Shown: in pieces, positions 58,393-64,000 of the stretch
How positions within the stretch are numbered: position 1 is the stretch's first letter
How the letters are laid out: every line of letters starts with the position of its first letter
From: Diplonema japonicum
Lineage: Eukaryota; Euglenozoa; Diplonemea; Diplonemida; Diplonemidae
Direction of reading: 5' to 3'
Length of the DNA stretch: 64,000 bases
NCBI GenBank assembly: GCA_964019335.1
Contig: OZ025686.1
Span: 496,001-560,000, forward strand
Translations under genes and position numbers: made by a program
The notes under the pieces: generated by a model
Told to the model about the DNA's origin: nothing
The model's database searches: none
Seen by the model: the letters and a program-made list of their open reading frames with translations, nothing else

Positions 58393-61155
58393 ATGCCTTC
58401 TAGTGATCAGCAAGAGCTGCTTAGAAGCCTTAAACAAGCGGTCCGAAGTGTGCAGCAGGTAGCTCTAGACAATGAAGGTGCGGTGAAGGATTGCGAACAA
58501 GTTGAAACGCTCATTAAGCGTTTGGAGGATGCTCTATTGGACCGAGCGCATAGTAGCGTAGAAGTGTGGGACATGATTGGCGGTCCCATCTGCGAGAACG
58601 AAGAGTTTGCATGGGTGAGAAACAACGTGAATATGCTGAAGAGCAAGAGTGCTGGTGCCGACCGCAAGGTGCTTGGCCGCAGGTGGCTGCGCGACTCCCT
58701 CAACACAGCCACCCTGTCCGCCTTCTTGGCACTGATTGCTGAGCTCCCCGATACCGTCCTGGCTGCCTACTACAAGAAGGACGCCCTCCTAGCCGACATG
58801 GACACCTCGTCTCTCCTCCTCAACATCATCATCCCCATCGGCGGTGCCGACATCGATGCCCGCAGGGGTGTGGACGGTGCGTCCCTCATCCACCAGGCTG
58901 CCTTCATCAGATTCTCGCTGCAAATCATCTGCAGCAACGACGATGATATTGAGCGCAAGAGGTCCGAGTCCCTCCTCGTGGAGGGCATCATTAAGCAGGA
59001 AAAGCGACGTGTTAGGAAGGTTGTCAAATCCAAGAAAAGCGGCCTGCCGCAGATACAGGAAAAGGACAGAACGGAAAGCCCTGGACACCTGCCAGCGCGG
59101 GTGTCTCGAGAGCAGGACGGGGAAGAGATAGAAGTGAAGACACCCCTGTTGCCAGAAGCCACGAGGCAACGAGAAGCCGCAGAAGTGAGTGAGGAAGAGG
59201 GAGAAATCGAGTCGAAAGTTGAAGTCGAGGTTGAAACTGTAGAAATTAAAACTGTGGAGGACGTAGACGCGTTGTCAGAGAGAGAGGAGAACGAAAAGAA
59301 AAAGGAGGGTGCAGAAAAGACGGCAGGTGAGCGAAGAGAGAGGGCTTCTTCGGTGTCTTCGCTGTCGTCTGCGTCGATCACGTCCGTCGACAAGGACAAC
59401 GTTCGGAAGGAGCTGGAGGCGTGGCGACGCCAGCGAAACGAAAAAGCAGATGTGCCGTCGTTGTCATCGTCATCGTCATCGTCATCTTCGGAGACGAAAG
59501 AGCACTTCGATGTGCAGGACATGGACGAGGTCATTGCGAGCCTTGTGAAGTCCACAGAGACTGAGGACAGCGAGGATCCAAAAGACATCTCCGACCTGCG
59601 ACACGTTGCGAACGTGGAAGCGGTGGTTGCTGCGAGGAACAAAATCGTCGCCAGCAGGTGCCACAGTGCTTCAGCATACGAGCGCTATCTGGAGTCGTAT
59701 CACGCACGCCTTGTTGAGTGGGAGAAAGAGCTGCAGCAAAGTGCGGAAGGGATGCAGACAGACCGTTGCAGCACCCCGCCCCCTATGTCAGCGCAAGATA
59801 ACAAGTTCACCCTGCGACACAAGCAGTCTGCGATGATGGTCACCATCAAGTCCAACGCCCTTATCCTCAGCAATACAAGGCTCCCTTCTGTGTTCCGGAT
59901 CGAGAAAGGTGCGCTGCTCCACGCCGGGACCAATAGGATCGTGGTTCCTGGCTTCTTCCAAGGCAGGGACCCTTGCCTGCAGGTGAAAAGCAAAGCCGTC
60001 GACCCTTGCGAGTGGGTCTACGACCCGGTCACGATGCACTTGAAGGAAACACGCTACTCCAACACCGCGGTGGTGATGCCCTACGACCAGACATGCAGTG
60101 ATGGCGTGCAGCTGGTGTTGTCCGAGACAGACGAGGATGGCAGTGCTCTGGGGATGTTGTTAATCGAGCGCGTGGACCCCGAGAAGGGTCGCACGCCTAC
60201 CGCAGTCACTGCGGAGGACTCCGTTGACGCGAGGATCCTGCTGGACACGAGGAAAGTCGAGACGCCCCCTCCTACCCCGAACAGAAGCTTCTCGTGGGCC
60301 ATACCTTCAGAAGATAGCGAGTCCTTTGAAAGACACAGAATGCGGCTTATCACAGAAGTGAAGGAGAAGCACATTGATTACGCAGAGAAGGAGCGCCGCA
60401 TCGACACGCAGGGCAGGCGCTGCAAAGGCTGCTTGTCGGATTTGAAGAAAACGTACTCAGCGCTGTACTTCTCATGGCGGTACGACACGGTGCACTTCTG
60501 CTGGTACCTCGGGGCGTATTACTGCTCGGGATGCCACGACAATAGTTTTTTCATGCCCATCCCTGCGCGACTGATCTATCAATGGGACTCGAAACCCAAA
60601 CCTGTGTGCAGCGATGCTTACAACTATCTAAACAGTATTTGGGCACGGCCTATTGTGTGCATCAGTGCGCTGAATCCTCTGCTGTTTGAAAAAGTGACCG
60701 CGTTGAAGATGATTCGCGCTGTGCGTGTGCAGCTGAACATCCTGTACACTATTGTGCAGGATTGCTCGCTGTTTGCTGACTTCGTGAACTCGCATCCTTC
60801 CTTTATATCCAATGAAACGCTCTACTACCTAGAGGGGTCCGAACTCTTTTCGGCTGAAGACATTCTCAGGGTGACCCAGACGCAACCGTACCTTGAGTAC
60901 CCCACTCGGCTCTCTCCTCCGCTGCTGACCACCCTGGAAGGTCTGCGGAACAAAATGATTACTCATGTGGTGAACGACTGCCCTGACAAGTGCGGGACAC
61001 AAGCTGCAAAAACCTGCGAATCCTGTGCCGAAGGTGGAGATGGAGTGCTTCCCATCTACGAATTCGAAACCGGCAAAGTGCAGACTTGCCCAAAATGTAG
61101 CCGTGTGTACCACAAAGCATGCTACCAAATGCAACCTTGCAAGTATTGTTTCTAG
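58393..61155 (+). CDS. RUN-domain plus Rubicon-homology (DUF4206) protein
   Basis: A 920-aa intronless frame. Residues about 5-200 resemble a RUN domain (QVETLIKRLEDAL, WLRDSLNTATLSAFLALIAE, then SSLLLNIIIPI). About 200-430 is a charged, Ser-rich linker. About 480-610 is a separate beta-rich region (MMVTIKSNALILSNTRLPSV, DPCEWVYDPVTMHLKETRYS) that I cannot assign. About 675-920 is the Rubicon homology domain: CKGCLSDL, YCSGCH, RPIVCISALNPLLFEKV, and the terminal zinc clusters CPDKCGTQAAKTCESC and CPKCSRVYHKACYQMQPCKY. Proteins of this type (PLEKHM1, Rubicon, Pacer) bind Rab7 or Arl8 and control lysosome fusion and autophagy. An endolysosomal adaptor role is inferred from this combination. The start lies two bases after CTACAAG and 13 after ACACAG. 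Confidence 0.85.
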   Translation: MPSSDQQELLRSLKQAVRSVQQVALDNEGAVKDCEQVETLIKRLEDALLDRAHSSVEVWDMIGGPICENEEFAWVRNNVNMLKSKSAGADRKVLGRRWLRDSLNTATLSAFLALIAELPDTVLAAYYKKDALLADMDTSSLLLNIIIPIGGADIDARRGVDGASLIHQAAFIRFSLQIICSNDDDIERKRSESLLVEGIIKQEKRRVRKVVKSKKSGLPQIQEKDRTESPGHLPARVSREQDGEEIEVKTPLLPEATRQREAAEVSEEEGEIESKVEVEVETVEIKTVEDVDALSEREENEKKKEGAEKTAGERRERASSVSSLSSASITSVDKDNVRKELEAWRRQRNEKADVPSLSSSSSSSSSETKEHFDVQDMDEVIASLVKSTETEDSEDPKDISDLRHVANVEAVVAARNKIVASRCHSASAYERYLESYHARLVEWEKELQQSAEGMQTDRCSTPPPMSAQDNKFTLRHKQSAMMVTIKSNALILSNTRLPSVFRIEKGALLHAGTNRIVVPGFFQGRDPCLQVKSKAVDPCEWVYDPVTMHLKETRYSNTAVVMPYDQTCSDGVQLVLSETDEDGSALGMLLIERVDPEKGRTPTAVTAEDSVDARILLDTRKVETPPPTPNRSFSWAIPSEDSESFERHRMRLITEVKEKHIDYAEKERRIDTQGRRCKGCLSDLKKTYSALYFSWRYDTVHFCWYLGAYYCSGCHDNSFFMPIPARLIYQWDSKPKPVCSDAYNYLNSIWARPIVCISALNPLLFEKVTALKMIRAVRVQLNILYTIVQDCSLFADFVNSHPSFISNETLYYLEGSELFSAEDILRVTQTQPYLEYPTRLSPPLLTTLEGLRNKMITHVVNDCPDKCGTQAAKTCESCAEGGDGVLPIYEFETGKVQTCPKCSRVYHKACYQMQPCKYCF

Positions 61156-61910
61156 CAATCTGTTTTTATTATTCTTTTAGAGAAAACCTCTGAATAGATG
61201 CTGTCCCCCCCAAACTTTATTTACTGCAAGCGGGGTTTGAAAGCCCACAGGCCTATGATTTTTCTTGTAATCCTCAATTTAATGTACTTTTAAGCCAAAC
61301 CCAAAGTTAACACAGTGTGCCTCAGGGAAGGTTTTCAAAACAACGTAGTTTGACAGACAGGAAACAACTTTGAGACACAATTTGCTACGAGAGCCTGTGG
61401 ATGGGACAAGCTGTGGATATGAAGGAAAAAAAAAAAAAAAAAATCACCTCTTCAGTTGTTTTCTTTTATTTATATTATTTCTCCTACCAGTGTTCCCCTC
61501 CCCTTCTCCCTTCGGGACCATTTTATGGCGTGTTGACAAAAGACAAAAACAGATAATTTAAGGGTCCTGGTGTCCTGAAGATCGCGTGTTCCCCCCCCCC
61601 TTTTTTTTTACTCGTTTAGCTATCTCATGTCTCATATATTTGATTCTCTTCGTTTTTTTTTCTCTTTCATATTTGCTGTATTGCTGAAGTCTTTTTCTCT
61701 CTCGATGAAGAAAGGGTCTGAGAGGGTGGGATGTTTTACACAATTCAAATAAATACCCCCCCCTTTTTTTAAAGAAAAATCAGTTTTTCCTTAGACAGCC
61801 TTTGACAAAAAAAAGGAACAGTAATAGAAGGGTTTACAATTTGTTTTTTTTAATAGGTATTTTGCTCTTTCTTTCTGTTGTTCCCACTCTCCATTACACT
61901 TCCAGTAGAC
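61156..61910. other. Spacer
   Basis: No gene seen. A/T-rich with several homopolymers, ending CATTACACTTCCAG five bases before the p23 start. Confidence 0.6.
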
Positions 61911-62468
61911 ATGTCCCAGCACCCACCTGTATCCTGGGCTGAGAGGCCCGACTGTGTGCTGATCACAGTGTGTCTGCAGGACACGACAAATGTTAAGGTG
62001 CGTACGTTAGAGAAGTCATTGGAGGTGAGCTGCACCTCGGACGAGAAGGACTACAAAGCTGTGCTGGAGCTAAAGGGGGAGGTGGTGCCAGAAGAGAGCA
62101 GCTACAACGCAAGGCCTCGACAGATCGAGATGAAACTAATTAAGAAAGAGCAAGGCCCCTACTGGGAAGGGTTGGTGTCCAAGAAAAACCCGCATGTGAA
62201 GGTAGACTGGTCCAGGTGGAAAGACGAAGACGAGGTCCAGGGCGACGACACAGGCGACTTTGGCCTTGGGGCAGGCATGCCCGGCATGGAAGGACTTGGC
62301 GACCTTGGTGGTTTGAACCTTGGCGGTGGCGGTGATCCCGAAAAAATACAGCAAATGCTGGACTCCATGGGTTCCCAGGAGGAGGAGTCTCCTGCACCCA
62401 TTACCGACGATGGTGATGATGATGATGATGACGACGACATGCCGGCCTTGGAGAAGGTGGCTAAGTAG
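61911..62468 (+). CDS. p23 / Sba1-type Hsp90 co-chaperone
   Basis: 185 aa, close to yeast and human p23. Residues 1-110 form a CS domain: HPPVSWAERPDCVLITVCLQ at the start and VKVDWSRWKDEDE at its end, the signature WxRWKDED tail of p23. About 125-155 is a Gly/Met/Leu-rich stretch (GMPGMEGLGDLGGLNLGGGG), then DPEKIQQMLDSMG, and the C terminus is highly acidic (eight Asp in a row) as in other p23 proteins. p23 stabilises the ATP-bound closed form of Hsp90 in the cytosol. The start at 61911 follows CTTCCAG by five bases and begins MSQHPPV, as expected for the family. Confidence 0.93.
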   Translation: MSQHPPVSWAERPDCVLITVCLQDTTNVKVRTLEKSLEVSCTSDEKDYKAVLELKGEVVPEESSYNARPRQIEMKLIKKEQGPYWEGLVSKKNPHVKVDWSRWKDEDEVQGDDTGDFGLGAGMPGMEGLGDLGGLNLGGGGDPEKIQQMLDSMGSQEEESPAPITDDGDDDDDDDDMPALEKVAK

Positions 62469-62985
62469 GCCAACCAATGACCTTTAAACAATGTATTCCT
62501 TTTTTATTCCCTGAAAATATTTTTACTCAGAAGACACTGTTGACGGTAGTTTTTCTTCACCCGTTTTGCGCACAAACAAAAAAAAAAGATAAGAACTCGC
62601 TTTTTTTCTTTATTGGCTAAAAAAAAAAGAAAATAAAAAAAAAAAAAAAACGGGAAAAAAAAAAGAGGAAAAAGAAACAACACATTTTTGCAAAGGGAAA
62701 AAAGTATGATGATGGATGCTATCCGTTTTTGAGATTAGAGGAGGAAACTATTGCAGTTTTTTAGATTTCCTTTTTTCTTCCCTCCTTCTCTCCGGATTGC
62801 AAGGAAGAAGAACCCGTCCTCATTAGCATGACGTTTTGTTTTTTGGGAATAAGAAATCAAAAGTACGGTCAAGAATTGGTCCCCCTTTTTTTCTTCTTGG
62901 TTTTTCTATCTTTAATGCTTGGTTAAGTAGTGTTTTCTTTCATGTAATGTATGATATCTATCTACCTCCTACAGCGCAGGATAAC
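62469..62985. other. Spacer
   Basis: No gene seen. A-rich between 62575 and 62710, then T-rich, ending TACCTCCTACAG at about 62974, 12 bases before the aconitase start. Confidence 0.6.
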
Positions 62986-64000
62986 ATGCCTAACCCGTTC
63001 GACGAAAAGCTTCTCACCGATGTGAAGGTGCAGGACAAGACATGCAAGTTCTACGACCTCTCGAAGCTGAATGACGAGAGAGTGAAGAAGCTCCCCTACA
63101 CCATCAGGGTTGTCCTAGAGACCTGCATCAGGAACTGCGATGGGTTCAAGGTGACAGAGGCTGACGTTAACAAGGTGCTTGACTGGAAAAACCAGCAGAA
63201 GAAGGCGGAGATCCCTTTCTGCCCCGCACGTGTGTTGATGCAGGACTTCACTGGTGTCCCTGCTGTCGTCGACCTTGCAGCCATGCGTGACAGCATGAAG
63301 GCCTCCGGTGGAGATCCCCTAAAGGTGAACCCCCTTGTCCCTGTTGACCTTGTGATTGACCACTCCGTGCAGGTGGACTACACTAGAACCGCCGACGCAC
63401 TTGAGAAGAACGAGGCAAAGGAATTCGAGAGGAACCACGAGAGGTTTACCTTCTTGAAGTGGGGGTCGAAGGCCTTCAATGGGCTTACCGTGGTCCCCCC
63501 TGGTAACGGCATTGTGCACCAAGTGAACCTTGAGTACCTCGCGCGTGTTGTTTTCAACGAGAGCAGTCTGCTGTACTCTGACTCAGTGGTCGGCACTGAC
63601 TCGCACACCACTATGATCAACGGCTTGGGTGTGCTCGGCTGGGGTGTTGGTGGTATCGAGGCCGAGGCAGGCATGCTCGGACAGCCCTCTTCAATGGTGC
63701 TCCCCACCGTTGTGGGATACAAACTCACCGGGAAGCTTGCCGAGGGGATGACCGCAACAGATTTGGTCCTCACCATCGTCGCCAACCTCAGGAAGCACGG
63801 TGTTGTTGGTAAGTTCGTCGAGTTTTATGGTGAGGGGCTCAGCTCCCTTTCTATTGCCGACCGTGCCACAATCGCCAACATGGCCCCGGAGTACGGTGCC
63901 ACATGCGGCTTCTTCCCTGTTGACGAGCAAACGCTTGCGTACCTCGAGGTGACAGGCAGGTCCAACGAGCACATCTCCCGCGTTAGGGAGTACTGCACGG
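62986..64000 (+). CDS. ACO1: Aconitate hydratase / IRP1-type (5' part, runs off window)
   Basis: An open frame of 338 codons without a stop reaches the right edge; the full protein should be about 890-900 aa. Aconitase interconverts citrate and isocitrate with a 4Fe-4S cluster. The sequence matches the AcnA/IRP1 branch: [67 protein letters not shown], and [27 protein letters not shown]. The cluster-binding cysteines and the C-terminal swivel domain lie beyond the edge. [10 protein letters not shown] shows no obvious mitochondrial presequence. In kinetoplastids and several protists a single IRP1-type enzyme serves both cytosol and mitochondrion; here that is unknown. Confidence 0.95.
   Translation, partial: MPNPFDEKLLTDVKVQDKTCKFYDLSKLNDERVKKLPYTIRVVLETCIRNCDGFKVTEADVNKVLDWKNQQKKAEIPFCPARVLMQDFTGVPAVVDLAAMRDSMKASGGDPLKVNPLVPVDLVIDHSVQVDYTRTADALEKNEAKEFERNHERFTFLKWGSKAFNGLTVVPPGNGIVHQVNLEYLARVVFNESSLLYSDSVVGTDSHTTMINGLGVLGWGVGGIEAEAGMLGQPSSMVLPTVVGYKLTGKLAEGMTATDLVLTIVANLRKHGVVGKFVEFYGEGLSSLSIADRATIANMAPEYGATCGFFPVDEQTLAYLEVTGRSNEHISRVREYCT

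Overview
The window is nuclear DNA of a unicellular eukaryote. It encodes eukaryote-type translation proteins (eIF3g, four eIF4A paralogs, RPS3A twice, RPL3, RPL39), a dolichol-pathway glucosyltransferase, an aprataxin-like HIT protein, a p23 co-chaperone and an IRP1/aconitase. Introns are GT-AG and mostly only 33-62 bases long, usually with a GTATGY donor and an ACAG-type acceptor. Coding sequence is GC-rich; the spacers are packed with homopolymer A, T, C and G runs. No species can be named from sequence alone. Two features resemble lineages with polycistronic transcription and spliced-leader trans-splicing (for example diplonemids/euglenozoans or perkinsids/dinoflagellates). First, every confident gene from 11.1 kb to the right edge is on the + strand, often with only 86-220 bases between a stop and the next start. 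Second, nearly every start codon has a pyrimidine-AG acceptor-like site 2-60 bases upstream. This is an inference; 5'-UTR introns are the alternative.

Layout. 0.3-1.7 kb: two minus-strand genes (an unrecognised 93-aa protein and an aprataxin-like protein). 1.8-9.9 kb: a repeat and transposon graveyard. It holds many copies of one repeat of about 300 bases in both orientations, a nested 1.6-kb terminal-inverted-repeat element with a broken transposase-like frame, hAT-like termini and a hAT-like transposase remnant, an OTU-like protease fragment, and a 3' half of a tRNA-Leu. The inner repeat copies have lost CpG to TpG/CpA, which suggests cytosine methylation. 10.2-10.8 kb: a broken minus-strand coiled-coil gene. 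This whole block is where the coding strand switches.

11-16 kb: eIF3g, a 598-aa coiled-coil protein and a CCCH-type zinc-finger protein. 16.3-23 kb: a gene-poor homopolymer stretch. 23-30 kb: a tandem array of four eIF4A genes. The outer two look functional, the second is a mosaic that has lost an intron, and the third is intronless with destroyed ATPase motifs but carries islands copied from its neighbours. 31-34 kb: ALG5, a mitochondrial-type cation diffusion facilitator and RPL39. 34.3-43.2 kb: one intronless gene for a 2,975-aa surface protein with IPT/TIG-like and cadherin-like repeats. 43.3-50.7 kb: a secreted Xaa-Pro peptidase, a Q-rich protein, a small protein, an opine-dehydrogenase-like enzyme and a type II membrane glycosyltransferase-like protein. 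51.3-54.7 kb: RPS3A, RPS3A and RPL3, tightly packed. 54.9-64 kb: a cysteine-rich type I membrane protein, a RUN plus Rubicon-homology-domain protein (endolysosome/autophagy type), p23, and the 5' part of an IRP1/aconitase gene that runs off the right edge.

The genes do not form one pathway. The common theme is highly expressed translation genes, two of them amplified in tandem and homogenised including their introns, interspersed with surface and secretory genes in one long co-directional array.
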